Positions 1 through 17,006 of a stretch of DNA of 64,000 bases are shown piece after piece. Positions within the stretch are counted from its first letter, which is position 1. Every line of letters begins with the position of its first letter. Origin of the DNA: Caenorhabditis remanei (Eukaryota; Nematoda; Chromadorea; Rhabditida; Rhabditidae); assembly GCF_010183535.1 (NCBI RefSeq), contig NC_071328.1, forward strand, positions 15,004,001 to 15,068,000, given 5' to 3'. A program made the position numbers and the translations under genes. The notes below the pieces were generated by a model. The model made no database searches. It saw nothing but the letters and a program-made list of their open reading frames with translations, and was not told the DNA's origin.

Positions 1-4133
<4,133 letters not shown>

Positions 4134-7100
4134 CTGTCCAACAAATAACTTGATCGCATCCGGATCTTTGACCGGAAACCCGTTTGAGTCGGTCGATGAG
4201 GTGCTACTGGCGCGCATCTCGTGCCCCTGCTGCCCCATTCCAGCAGCCGTTGGAGGCGGTGCAATTGCTACTGTCGGTGGAATGGTGGCAAGCTGGAAAT
4301 GATGAATTTTGGTTGGAAAAATGGAAAAAAAATTATGAAAAAAGTAAGGAAATCGATAAAAACCGCTGACAATCAGCCCATATACAAATTAACTCATTCT
4401 CTACAAGAATTTACAAATTAATTTCTAGATATTTGTAGTCTGGTTCATGAGATGTGTACCAAGGAAAATAAAAATATGTGTTTAGATATAATGATAGGTG
4501 TCTTGCTTGGGTGGGTGGGGGTAGATCAAAAGCACCCGACAAGATTTTGTGAGAATACTAATGGAGGGTTTGATCATTTGAGGTTTGAGATTTTGTGGAA
4601 AATGTCAGAAAATTGGTATTTAACGAATTGCACCTGGGTTCTTAGCTAAACATCCGTAAAATTGGTCAAATTGACAATTAAGGCAGGCGAAACCAAAAAT
4701 TGCAAGCATTTGTCATAAAACTCGGCTAAACTTCAATCAAAGAGCACAACAATGCCATAACTGGACTTGACACGTGATTTCTCGAAAGTTTGTGGCTCAG
4801 AATTGTTTGAAATTGCGTAACTCGCTGAAAACTCAATATTATGAGCTGAAAAATATACGAAAATGTTGATCTCGACGAGTTCTATGTCGTTCATACTGTC
4901 GAAAAAATAAAGTTTCGACAAGGATTTTCAAAAAAAAATTCGCGCGTTCTGGGCGGAGCTTAAACTGCAAGCTTAAATAAGCGGCGCGGTTCTAATTCCA
5001 GTTGTTTTTTTCCAAGTTAAGAACCGCGCCGCTTGCAGTTTAAGCTCCGCTCAGAACTTTATGCGCTTGCGCGTTTCAGCGCGCGAAATTTTTTTTGAAA
5101 ATCCTTGTCGAAACTTTATTTTTTCGACAGTATGCCGCCAGCCTGGAAAAAGCAAAAAAAGGCAAAAAATTACCAAAAACTATTTTTACAGACAGAATCG
5201 CCATCTGCCGTTAATGTACAGCGGGCCGGACTAGAATGGATTTTTTGACCATTTTCGTGTTTTGGCACTTTTTCCCGGCCCGCGGAACATTAACAAACAG
5301 CCATCAGGCCGGTATTAAATCAGTGACATAGAACACGTCGAGATCTACAGTTTGGTATATTTTTCAGATCATAATATTGAGTTTGAAGCGATTTTTGAAA
5401 ATAAAGAAGCAAATTTCAGTTTTTTCTAGTCTGAAAATCGGCAATCAAAAATTCACCAATTCAAGTTTTGTAAAATTTTGCAGGAACATGTTAAACAGGA
5501 CTGTGTGAAAATGAAAATTGTAGAAAAAAACAGTTTTTGAGTTTTTGGGAGTCACGAAGATTCGCTGCGGAGTTAAGAAGGCTGAAAATTGGGTAAAATA
5601 CTGAACAAACGATTCTTGACAAAAAATGTTATAACTAATCGATACAAATTACTGAAAATTGGTGGCAACACTAATTAAGATATGATAAACAAGAATATTT
5701 GAATGATAACATAGGTTGCTAACTGAATTTTCAGATTTTCGAGTTCCGAAAGAAGACAGATTCTGATTTCACTGAAAACCAAGCTTCTCACAGATCCCAT
5801 CAATGAAAAATAACGTAATTAGTAATTAAGACATGCTAAGCCAAATTACGTTGTAAAATTGAGCAATTGACAGCAATTACATCATTGACAAACAGAAATT
5901 CTTTTTTCTATACCAGGATCTTCCAGGCAAGCTAATTATTTTTGTCACAACTCAATGACACAAAAAAAGAGAACAAAATTGTACAAGCTCAAATGTCCGA
6001 AGGAGCCGCCGATGCCTTGGCCAGCCACAAAACGAGAGAGAGAAGCCATGTGCAAAGGAGAGAAGGGGATGGAGAAGAAGCCGTTTGGGGGGCTACTGCT
6101 CTCATGCGCAGCAGTCCCCCCCCCTTTTCTGCCAGGCACATGAAGAAGAAGACGTCGTCCCCTCCCCCTCTCGTCAACATTCACCATAGATGGAGTGAGA
6201 GAAAAAGAGAAATAGAGAAATAGAGAAATAGAGAAGGAGGAGCTTTTGAAGAGGAGGAGAGAGCACCTCTTCTGGATGAGTGAATGAAGATGAAGAGTAG
6301 ATTAATTTCTGAGAGAAATCTGTGTAGATCAAACGGAGAAATGTGAAAAATATGGAAGACTTATAATGATTTGAAGCCATGGAAGCCTTTGACACCCCTC
6401 ACGGCGTTCCTTGTTATTCGATTCATCTCAAAATTTATATATTCTTGTAGATCACAAACAGAGCTGCATTTTTTTAATTGACACTTTTTTGATAGCTCCG
6501 CCCACTTTCGAGATATGCGCTTTGGAAGATCAGCGTTTTGAAAATGCAGGCTATAAGTTTGCGTTGCGAAGAATTTGAGGGATTTCATTTGAAATTTTTT
6601 GGAAAATAAGGTCAAATTTGGAATCATAGCTTAAAATTTTCTATATATACCTTATTTATAAGTTTAGAACGTTTTATAGTACCACTTTGAAAAATCTCAC
6701 TTTTCAAGAATTTTCTGAAAATCAGACAGCTTTGAAGGGGTGCCCTGAACACTGGTATCGTTGAAAATTAAATATTTTTATTTCATTTTATAGATCACAA
6801 ATAGAGCTTCATTTTTGTAGTTGACAATTTTTCGATAGCTCCTCCCACTTTTGAGATATAAAGTGGAAATTTGCAAAAACGGCCTAAATTACTAATTTTC
6901 AGCGCGAAAATTTGATTTTTACATTAAAATATCCGGAAAATTCTATTTCTGACGTTAAAAACTATTCAAAACCTAATTTTCCAAGTCGGAAACCACATTT
7001 TTAGCAAAAACCAAGTTTGGCCGAGAGGGTCATGGGGAAGGGGCACCACTATGAGAATGGGTGCCAGGGTTCGATCCCGCTTGGGGTCAATTTTTGTGAA

Positions 7101-10100
7101 TTTTTTATTTTTTCTGTTTTTAGTTCATTTTATTTTGTAGATCACAACAAGGGCTTCATTTTTGTAGTTGACCACTTTTTGATAGCTCCGCCCACTTTTG
7201 AGATATGCGTCTTAAAAGTCACATGAATTCATAGTCGCCGCCAATCTTTAAAGGCGCATATCTCAAAAGTGGGCGGAGCTATTAGAAAACTGTCAACTAC
7301 AAAAATAGAGCCAAAGACATTTCCTATTCAAAAAACACACACTTGAAATTGTGTTCTTTCTCAGAAACGAGGTTCCATCGTTACAAAAGCCATTAAAAGT
7401 GTACACCCAACTTTTTTTCCAGATTTTTTTTGTTCGCATTTGGACCACAACACACCAACCACATTACCCAAAAAGTATACACATGCTCCAAGTCAAGGAT
7501 ACACCGGAAGTGAAGGGGAAAGGCAGTGCTCTCTCTCAATTCTATGAAAGAGGGAGAGAGAGCAGGTGGTTTAGAATTACATGGCTTTTGTTTTAGGCAG
7601 GAGGAGGAGGGGGGAGAGTTGTTACTCCTTCATTAGTGTCCCTTATTTATGCTTGACTGAAAATGATGTGTAGATCAAAAACAATAGATCATTTTTGTAG
7701 TTGACAGTTTTCTGGTAGCTCCGCCCACTTTTGAGATATGCACCTTTAAAGTTCACTACCTCATGGCAGACTTTAAAGGCGCATATCTCAAACATGGGCG
7801 GAGTTATCAAAAAGTTGTCAACTACAAAAATGTAGCCCTGATTTTAATCTACCAGATAAAACGAACCAAAAACAGAAAAAACTGAAAATTCACAAAAATT
7901 GACCCCAAGCGGGATCGAACCCTGGTACCTATTCTCATAGTGGTACACCTTGACCAACAATTTCTCGGCCAACCAACCAAATTTTTGCTAAAAATGTGGT
8001 TTCCAACATGGAAAATAAGGTTTTGAATAGTTTTTAACGTCAGAAATGGAATTTTCTGGTTATTTTGATGTAAAAATTACATTTTTGGCGTTTTTTAGGC
8101 AATTTTCAACTTTAAGCGCTTGTATCTCAAACGTGGGCGGAGCTAGTGGAAAGTTGTCAATTACAAAAATAAAGCAGAATAAATTTGCTATTTAATGATA
8201 TAACATTTTTGACAATCCAAACACCACATCACCCAGAAAAACCGGTTGGAAAATGTTGGTCACTTTAACTGTGGTCACTTTTGAGATATGCGTCTTTAAC
8301 ATTGGAAATTCCTTGAATTTAACGCAAAATTCGGTTTTTACATCAAAATAACCGGAAAATTCCATTTCTGACGTTAAAAACTATTAAAAACTTAATTCCC
8401 CATGTCGAAAATCACAATTTTAGCAAAAATTTTTGTCATTGTAAAATTTTTGTCATTGTAACCTTTTTTGTCCTTGTAACTTTTGTAAATCTTTATTTTC
8501 AAGAAAGCATTTTCCCTGCGGACCCACATTTCATCTCATATACCAAAAGCAACAACTTCTTGGTGTGAAGACTTATGACTACTATGGGGCTTCTGAATTC
8601 CCTGGAGACCTAACAAACGACGTCTTCTTCTTTTTCCTTCTCCGACGGATTTTGATGTATAGGGCTTAGTCAAGAATGGTTGAGACGAAAAGGGGGGACA
8701 GATGTTGTCAGGGGGGACCATGAACGGACGGTCCGGTCCATGGAAACCCCCAGCCAGCTGTCATCGGGAAAATGGAAAAGGGAGGGGGCAGATGGTGACC
8801 GACATGTTCCTCTCCGTAGTATCATTATGGAGAGGAGGATGTCTATTTAAGGGGGGGGGGCGGATTAGTATTATATTTTTTAGGGACGGTGTACTACCCC
8901 AACCAGATGGGGGAAGCCACCTTTCTTAGAAATTGTGTAAGAGAATGAGAGACATAATTATGGGGATATCAAATTTTTGGGAGGAAGGGGGGGGGGGGGG
9001 AGGAATTTAGAAACCATAAAAATAATAATAAGTTTTCTGACATAGTTTTGACACGTTGGGTGTAAGTTGGGTTAAGTTTTTAACGCCAAAAATAAAATTT
9101 TCCGGGTAATTTGATATAAAAGTCACATTTTAGCGTTAAAAATGACATGAGAAACTTTAAAGCCTCATATCTCAAAAATGGGCGGAGCTATCAAAAAATT
9201 GTCAACTACAAAAATAAAGCTCTATTTTTGATCTACAAGAGCAAATAAATGAAAAACAGAAAAAATCAAAAATTCAAAAATAGACCCCAAGCGGGATCGA
9301 ACCCTGGTACCCATTCTCATAGTGGTGCACCTTGACCAAGAGACCAAATTTTTGCTAAAAATATGGTTCCCGGCATGGAAAATTAAGTTTTAAACAGTTT
9401 TCAACGTCAGAAATGGAATTTTCAGGTTCATTTGATGTAAAAATCTCATTTTGGCGTTAAAAATGACATGAGAAACTTTAAAGGTGCATATCTCAAAAGT
9501 GGGCGGGGCTAACAAAAAACAGTTAACTATGAAAAGATAGTCCAAAACATGTTCTGCTTAACCATTTAATAATTCAGCCATTTTTACAACTCCCGATGCC
9601 ACCCGGCTCCTTCTGAAACTTTTTCTCAGAATTTTTTGAAAATTTATGAAAAATGAAAAATTGTTGAAGTTTGAAGCGGCTTAGTGATGTTTGAATTTTT
9701 AGGAATAATAAAAAAAATTAAATAACTAAATAGATAATTTCTCGGGCTACAATTTCGTAGTTGACAATTTTCTGGTAGCTCCGCCCACTTTTGAGATATG
9801 CGCCTTTAATGTTCACTACCTCAAAACGAGAGAGAGCAGAGAAGCTAGAGAATCCAAATTTTCGGGAAAATTTTCAAATTTTAGCAATATTGGAACTCTC
9901 AAAGCTTTCTAAAAGCGAAACAAAAAATTAGACCACCAGGTGGACTCGAACCCTGGTACCTCTGCTGACGTCGAAAATTCCACTAGACCATTTCTACGAT
10001 TTTTGTCAAAAAGTTGGGAAATTGGTTTTTATGGGTTTTTATGGATTTTTGAGTGGATTTTTATAATTTCTACGTTATTTAAGAGCATTTTTCACGTCTG

Positions 10101-10250
10101 GACCCTTTAAAATCACATTTTCAGGTTCAAACGTGGAGTCGATGCACCATAAAAAAAACTGCAGAAAAAAAAACTTACAGCATCTCTCACGCAATCACTG
10201 ATTGCTTGAAATATTTGAACCATTGTTGGAGGTTGAGCATTTTCAGACAT
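4134..10250 (-). CDS. unc-75: CELF/Bruno-family RNA-binding protein, N-terminal two exons (UNC-75-like), partial
   Basis: Minus-strand exons: 10250-10179 (ATG, 24 codons, donor GTAAGT) and 4292-4134 (53 codons, acceptor TTTCCAG, donor GTTTGT). Both have phase-0 edges, so they join in frame into 77 residues, although the join across the 5.9-kb intron is inferred. The second exon has a Pro/Ala/Ser/Thr-rich stretch, then PVKDPDAIKLFVGQ, which is the beta-1 strand and RNP2 motif (LFVGQ) of the first RRM as found in CELF proteins. The rest of RRM1 and the later RRMs must lie beyond position 1. CELF proteins bind UG-rich RNA and regulate splicing; worm UNC-75 does so in neurons. I prefer unc-75 to the paralogue etr-1 because the flanking genes suggest chromosome I. 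The family call is firmer than the orthologue call or the first exon. Confidence 0.68.
4820..5390. mobile_element. Nested palindromic element in the CELF intron
   Basis: The outer arms run from about 4820-4890 and 5320-5390 and share an inverted segment with the core CTCAATATTATGAGCTGAAA. Inside lies a second inverted-repeat unit, 4892-5134, with arms starting CATACTGTCGAAAAAATAAA and long enough to include CGCGCG. At its centre a third inverted pair (about 4955-5050) reads GCGGCGCGGTTCT and its complement. This looks like one MITE inserted in another. Outer-arm relatives occur near 210-290 and 3960-4040. I found no clear target duplication. Confidence 0.65.
6440..9560. repeat. Cluster of palindromic GTGGGCGGAGC repeats with tRNA-like inserts
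   Basis: Several copies of one family are packed here in both orientations. The terminal arm reads roughly: GTAGATCAAA, a TTGTAGTTGACA block, AGCTCCGCCCACTTTTGAGA, then ATATGCGCCTTTAAAG. The inverted arm closes each unit. Longer units (about 6785-7220 forward, 7660-8190 reverse and 9120-9540 reverse) also carry a segment ending GGGTTCGATCCCGCTTGGGG followed by a T-run. I count about 55 half-units in the whole window. No long open frame accompanies the repeat, so it is non-autonomous. Confidence 0.75.
9720..10110 (-). repeat. Repeat copy carrying a second type of tRNA-like segment
   Basis: This is an inverted relative of 13590-13980. Read on the minus strand it has TGGTCTAGTGGAATTTTCGA as an A-box-like block and GGGTTCGAGTCCACC as a near-perfect B box (9930-10005), followed by a T-rich stretch. 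One end joins an arm of the common GTGGGCGGAGC repeat. The left part of the repeat adjoins the CELF first exon at 10179. Confidence 0.6.
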
Positions 10251-12178
10251 CCGGATTCTAGACGGACACACAGACACACAGACACACAGACAGACAGATA
10301 GAGAATACTAGCAGACAGTACTCGGGGAAAAATTTCTTTATAGTAAAAAAATTTATTTTCGAGTATAGAATTATATAGAGAATTCGAATAACAAAATGGT
10401 ATATGTCATAAATTTGTTTTTCACTGTCTTATTTTTGCTTTTATTCAATTAGTGGAAGAGGGAACAGACGGAGAAAAGGGGGAGGGGGTACTGTAAGACA
10501 GGGACACTTTTTTCATATAGACCAGACAAATTAATCAAAAAATTATATTAAAAATGGGAAAATTCCAACAAAAAGCTTCTCAAACTGCTGAAAATGATTT
10601 TGACTGCTTGTCCACGAGGAGTACACGGCGAAATCTTCGTTAATGTTCTGGAATTTTATAAAAATTATGAATCTTGGCACTTTCAATAAAGATTTGAGTG
10701 GCATATTATTTTTATTGAAAAAAAGAACGACATTTTAGCCCAAATTTTTTTTTCGAAAATTTCAATCAAAATTCTGACTTGTCCACGAGGAGTACACGGC
10801 GAACTATTATGGAATTTTCTATAAATTAAAGTATCGGTACTTTCAAATACGCTGATTTCAAAAATCTAAACCATTTTTCTTAGAAACTTTTGGAAAATGA
10901 GATATTTATCTTCGAATTTGGTCAAAAACAAAAGTTTTGAGAACTTTTGAGTATTTTTGAAGTTAAATATCTTTTTTTTAGGCATTTTTATAGGGATTGA
11001 GTATGATTTTTGGGATCAGCGTGTTTGAAAGTGCCTATACTTTAACTTTCAGATTAATCCAGAATATTTGCAGAGAGTTCGTCGTGTACTCCTCGTGGAC
11101 AAGTCAGAAAATTTTTTGTCCACGAGGAGTACACAACTCAAGCTTCTGGATTTCCCTATAAACAAGTTAATAGACATTTCCAGACATGCTGATTCCAAAA
11201 ATTACATTCATTATCTGTAAAAATGTCTAGAAATTGAGATATTTGAGTTCAAATAAACTCTAAAATACTCAAAATCATAACTATCGTTTTTGACCGAATT
11301 CGATGAGAAATATCTCATTTTCTAGAACTTTTTACAGAAATTTATTATGATTTTTGAAATTAGCGTGTTTAAAAGTGCCTAATCCCCAACTTTCAGATAA
11401 TCCAAAATGTTAGCAGGGAGTTCGTCGTGTACTCCTCGTGGACAAGTCAGATAATTTTTTGTCCACGAGGAGTACACGGCGAACTCTTTGCTAATGTTCT
11501 GGAATTTTATAAAAATTATGAGTCTAGGCACTTTCAGACATGTTGATTCCAAAAATCATACTTGATTTCTGTAAAAATTTCTGGAAATTGAGATATTTGA
11601 GTTCAAAAATACTCAAAAATACTCAAAAATCATAACTGTCATTTTTTACCAAATTCGAAGAGAAATATCTCATTTTCTAGAATTTTTAACAGAAATTTAT
11701 TATGATTCTTGAAATCAGCGTGTTTGAAAGTGCCTATACCCCAACTTTCAGATTAATCCAGAATGTTAGCAGGGAGTTCTCCGAGTACTCCTCGTGGACA
11801 AGTAAGAAATTTTTTGTCCACGAGGAGTACACGGCGAACTCTTCGTTATTCTTCTGAAATTTTATGAAAACCTATGTCTGGGCATTTTGAGACGCGCTGA
11901 TTCCAAAAAATTTAATTATTTCTTCCAGAGATTTCTGGAAAATGAGATATTCATCATCAAAAATTCATGTTTAAAAAAAATTTCAGACTTGTCCACGAGG
12001 AGTACACGGCTAGCTCTCAGACAACCTTCTGGAATTCTCTATAAATTAGGATATCGGTACTTTCAAACACGCTGATTTCAAAAATTTCAGTAATTTTTCA
12101 GCTGAAACATCAGAAAATCGTGATATTTCACGTGACCTTGCGCTCAGAATTTATTATTTTTTCACTTTTCAAAAACAA
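10251..12178. repeat. Array of hairpin repeats containing CTCCTCGTGGAC
   Basis: From about 10590 the DNA is made of related units of a few hundred bp. Each has GTGTACTCCTCGTGGACAAG or its complement, often as a close inverted pair separated by a short AT spacer, plus a conserved block reading TTTCAAACACGCTGATTTCA. The array continues through intron 1 of the next gene (12302-13290) and resumes at about 15970-16870; one isolated copy is near 62010. A microsatellite of CACACAGA units sits at about 10264-10300. No coding exon is seen. Confidence 0.7.
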
Positions 12179-15100
12179 ATGGCGTGGAGGGCAAAAAAAG
12201 AGAAAACATTGAAATCTCCACGTCATTCCCACAGTTATCGATCATTCGACATCGAGAAAAAGCGAAAATCACGGGCGGATCAGAAGAAAAATTTTGAAAT
12301 GGTTAGTTTTGGCTCAATTGTTTGTCTTGCATGACTCAACTTCGATTCGACACCCCAAACTTGTGCTTTCCAGAAGTTTTCTTGAAAACTGGTTTTGATT
12401 TTTGAAATCAGCGTATTCGAAAGTACCTGGACACTTGTTTACAGAAAAATCCAGAGGAATAACGGAGAGTTCGCCGTGTACTCCTCGTGGACAAAAAATG
12501 TTCGGCTTGTCCACGAGGAGTACACGGAGAACTCCTTGCTAACAGTTTGGATTTATCTGAAAGTTAAGGTATAGGCACTTTCAAACACGCTGATTTCAAA
12601 AATCATACTCATTTTCTGTTAAAATCTCTAGAAAACGAGATATTTCTCTTCGAATTCGGTCAAAAATCAACAGTTTTGATTTTTAAGTTTTTTTGAGTTT
12701 TTTGAAGTAAAATTTATCAATTTCTAGGCATTTCCACAGGAATTCAGTATGATTTTTGAAATTAGCGCGTTCAAAAGTATCTATACACTTGTTTACAGGA
12801 CAATCCAGAAGGGAAAAGGAGAGTTCGTCGTGTACTCCTCGTGGACAAAAATTGTTCGGCTTGTCCACGAGGAGTACACGAAGAACTCCTTTCTAACATT
12901 CTGGATTTTTTTGAAAGTTAGGGTATGGGTACTTTCAAACACGCTGATTTCAAAAATCGTATTAAATTCCCTTGAAAATTTCCAGAAAATGAGATCTTTG
13001 ACTTCGAATTTAGTCAGAAGTTGATTTATTATTATTTTTAAACGTATTTTTGAAGAAAAATATCTCAATTTTCAGACGTTTTCACAGGAAATAAATATGA
13101 TTTTTGGAATCAGCGTGTCTGAAAATGTCTATTAACTTCTTTATAGGAAAATCCAGAAGCTTGAGTCGTGTACTCCTCGTGGACAAGTCAGAAATTTTTT
13201 GTCCACGAGGAGTACACGGCTCAAGCTTTTGGATTTTTCTATAAACAAGTGTATAGCCACTTCCAAACACGCTGATTTCAAAAATCATATTGATTTTTGT
13301 GAAATTCTCTAGAAATCGAGATAATCCACACCAGATTTTCTTTTTTCCAGCTCAACCAAATCCTCTGTGCTCTTCTCCTCATCCTATGCATCCAATATTT
13401 GAATGGTGCTGAAATGACAATGAAAATCACAATGAGTGGTCGAAACGACGACTGCGCCAAGTACACGGCTCACGGAAGCGATTATCTGCAAATCACACAC
13501 GCTCGCATCTTTCAGAGCGGTGAAGAGACGAATAGGACAGTACGCGATGGGGAGATTCAAGTGAGTGGAAATCGACTATTAAAGGTTTCAGACGTGAAAA
13601 ATGCTCTTAAATAACGTTAAAATCATGAAAATCTACTCAAAAACCCATAAAAACCCATAAAAACCAATTTCCCAACTTTTTGACAAAAATCGTAGAAATG
13701 GCCTAGTGGGATTTTCGACGCCAGCAGAGGTACCAGGGTTCGAGTCCACCTGGTGGCAAAATTTTTTTGTTTTACTTTTGGGAAACTCTGAGGGTTCCAA
13801 TATTGCTAAAAATTTGAAAATTTTACGAAAATTTGGATTCTCTACCTTCTCTGCACCCTCTCTCCCTCTCATTTTGAGGTAGTGAACTTTAAAGGTGCAT
13901 ATCTCAAAAGTGGGCGGAGCTATCAAAAAATTGTCAACTAGAAAAATGTAGCCCTTTTTGTAATTTACAAGATGAAACAAATCAAAAACAAAAAAAATCA
14001 AAAATTCGAAAAATTGATCCAATGCGAAATCGAACTCTGGTACCCATTCTCAGAGTTGTCCACCTTGGCCAACAACTATTCGGCCAACCTCAGACTTTGC
14101 TAAAAATATGGTTTCCGACATAGAAAATTGAGTTTTAATGGTTTTTAACGTCAGAAATAAAATTTTCCGGTCATTTTGATGTAAAAATCACATGTTTCCG
14201 TTAAAAATGACAAATTTGGGCAGTTTTTGCAAACTTCCAACTTTAAAGGCGCCTAACTCAAAAGTGGGCGGAGCTATCAAAAAATTGTCAACTACAAAAA
14301 TGTAGCCCCAGTTTTGATCTTTAAGAAAAATGACATTTCCAGATCGTTGGAAACATTTTATGCGAGGAAAAAGACAAGAAGCAACGCCGAAAACCGAATG
14401 AATACGTGTTCACATGCCACGGCACCCCGGCGGCCAAGTTCACCGGCATCCGAATCATGTTCTCCGTGACTACACCCAAACAAATGCTGTCCGGACCAAT
14501 TGACTATCGTTATCAGGATGGTTTGATGCATCTGGTAGAAAATGGGTATCTGGATCTGGAGAGTTTGAAGGGACAGGCGTTTGTACACGATCGACACATT
14601 CAAATCAAGGGAGTCAATATCACGGGATTGTATGATAAGCCGACGTGAGTTTAGAGCAAGAAACTTTAAATCAATATGTAGATCAAATCTAGGGCTTCAT
14701 TTTTGTAGTTGACAACTTTTCGATAGCTCCGCCCACTTTTGAGATACGCGCCTTTAAATATGCCTGCGGCGCTGGATTGCGTGACCTGGCGCGCCTCCGG
14801 CGCAAACGTGCCCTGGTGTGCCTGCGGCGCTAGAATCGGCTGAAGCACCTACGGCGCGAAAATAAAGGAGAGACCATATTTTTAACAAAAAATTCGGCCG
14901 AGAAAGTCTTGGTCAAGGTGGACAACTATAATAATGGGTACAAGGGTTCGATCCCGCTTGGTGTCAATTTTTCGAGTTAAAAAATGTTTTTTTTCTGTTA
15001 TTTCTTTTTTTTAAATTATAGATCAAAACCTGGACTACATTTTTGTAGTTGACAACTTTTTGATAGCTCCGCCCACTTTTGAGATATGCACCTTTAAAGA

Positions 15101-15859
15101 CATATATGTAAAATGCGTCAACGGCACACCAGATTAATTGAAAGTGGGTGACTTTAGCCGTTTTCAGTGAAATGAAAATATGAATCGTTGAAAAAAAAAC
15201 GCATTTTCAGTCATAAAAACGCAAAAAGCTTAGAAAAATACAAATTTATGAAATTTCAGTAGAGAATAAGGGACCCAAGGCTTCACTGATTTTTCACCGA
15301 ATTCAAGATGACGTCACGGCTTCAGAATTTGTCGGAGAATTTTGAATTTTAAATATTTCTGTAGATCAAACATAGAGCTACATTTTTGCCGTTGAAAGTT
15401 TTCTTGTAGCTCCGCCCACTTTTGAGATAAGCGCTTTTAAAGATAGTTTTCTATAAATATTTTAAAGATGGGCGCTCTATCTACACTTTGTTCTTTAAAG
15501 GCGCATATCTCAAAGGTGGGCGGAGCTATCAAAAAGTTGTCAACTACAAAAATGTAGCCTCAGTTTTGATCTACTTAATGAAAGAGAATGTATTGAATTT
15601 TGATAAGATCGGCGGCCATGACGGGTGGGCTCTAAATTTTAAATTTTAATTTTTTGTCAGTGTACTTTTTGTGCCACCCAACCCCTACATTTCCAGATAT
15701 TTAACAACTGGAAATTGTCACGATGAATTCCCTTCAAAACTAATTGCGGATCACGGACTCTACATGATGCATCGTAAAGATAATAATACTAACACCGGCT
15801 CCTTCACTCGTATGTACTTCGAGCCGGATGGTGTTGGAGAATACATTCCGGCGGAATGA
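12179..15859 (+). CDS. Unrecognised secreted nematode protein, four exons
   Basis: Exons: first exon ending at 12301 (donor GTTAGT), 13351-13560, 14343-14644 and 15697-15859 (stop TGA). The joins use TTTCCAG acceptors and GTGAGT donors and keep one frame. Two starts are possible. The ATG at 12299 makes the first exon only a Met and gives a 225-residue protein that begins with a strong signal peptide (LNQILCALLLILCIQYLNG, likely cut before AEM). The in-frame ATG at 12179 adds 40 basic residues ahead of it, which would bury the signal. I favour 12299. The mature part has several Cys residues (DDCAKY, ILCEE, FTCHG, GNCHDE) that could form disulphides. It matches no family I can name; it is not an obvious transthyretin-like protein. 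Intron 2 carries a tRNA-like repeat, and introns 2 and 3 carry GTGGGCGGAGC palindromes. An AATGAA polyadenylation-like signal is at 15903. Confidence 0.78.
13590..13980 (+). repeat. Second-type tRNA-like repeat in intron 2 of the secreted-protein gene
   Basis: The plus strand reads TGGCCTAGTGGGATTTTCGA (A-box-like, from about 13699) and then GGGTTCGAGTCCACC (B box, about 13737) followed by T7. It is an inverted copy of the repeat at 9720-10110, about 260 bp of it alignable, and it ends in an arm of the GTGGGCGGAGC family near 13900. Confidence 0.6.
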
Positions 15860-15969
15860 AGATTCTCTCTTTTTTTCTGCTTTTTTAAAATGGAATTGTC
15901 AAAATGAAGTTCATATGCTTTTTTTTTGCTTGATCACGTATCTTAGATTTCGTTTTTTTATACCAGAAG

Positions 15970-16870
15970 ATGTCGTGTACTCCTCGTGGACAAAAAATTT
16001 CTGACTTGCTGTCAAAACCTTAGTTTTTAACGATATTCAAAGAGAAATATCTCATTTTCTAGAAGAATTCACAGGAATTGAGTACAATTTTTGAAATCAG
16101 CATGTATGGAAATGTCTAGACTCATATTTTTATAAAAATCCAAAACACCACAGTGTACTCCTCGTGGACAAAAAATTTCTCACTTGTCCACGAGGAGTAC
16201 ACGGAGAACTTCCTGCAAACACTCTGGATTAATCTGAAAGTTAGAGTATAGGCACTTTCAAACACGCTGATTTCAAAAATCACAATCATTTTCAGTCAAA
16301 ATGTCTGGAAAATGAGATATTTCTTTTCGAATTTAGTCAAGAGCCATAGTTCGAGAATTTTTGAGTTTTTTTTTGAAGACAAATATCATAATTTCTAGAA
16401 AATTTCACAGGAAGTGAGTATGATTTTTGAAATCAGCGTGTTTGAAAGTGCCTATACCCTAACTTTCAGATTAATCCAGAATGTTAGCAGAGAGTTCGCC
16501 GTGTACTCCTCGTGGACAAAAAATTTTCCGACTTGTCCACGAGGAGTACACGGCGAACTCCCTGCTAAACTTCTAGAGTTTTCTATAAATAAGGGTATAA
16601 ATACTTCCAGACATGCTGATTTCAAAAATCATACTCATTTTCTTTAAAAATTTCTAGAAAACGAGATATTTGCATTTAAAAATGTTCAAGAATACTCGAA
16701 AATCATATCTGTTTTTTTGTTGTTGACAAAATTCGAAGAGAAATATCTCATTTTCCAGAAGTTTCAAAGAAAAATGGTCTGGATTTTTGAAATCAGCGTA
16801 TTTAAAAGTACCAATACTCTAATTTATAGAAAATTCCAATATAGTTCGCCGTGTACTCCTCGTGGACAAG
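15970..16870. repeat. Second block of the CTCCTCGTGGAC hairpin array
   Basis: Inverted pairs of GTGTACTCCTCGTGGACAA recur at about 15975, 16152-16204, 16500-16552 and 16850, with the same flanking block (GCTGATTTCAAAAATCA) as the block at 10590-13290. It fills the space between the 3' end of the secreted-protein gene and the 3' end of the convergent E2-like gene. Confidence 0.7.
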
Positions 16871-17006
16871 TCAGAATTTTTTTTTTGAAAAACTCAAAAA
16901 AAAAATTGTGGGCTGAAAATTTTGTTTTTTTTTCACATATAAATTCCGCTCAAATTTTTATTTCCGATGAAAAAACTCCTTTATTTTCCACAAAATACTC
17001 TCTAAA

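Noticed and set aside
5942..6223. Overlapping frames of 60-93 aa on both strands
   Set aside because: Charged, low-complexity peptides from purine-rich DNA open on both strands; no splice sites. It may be promoter or intron sequence of the CELF gene.
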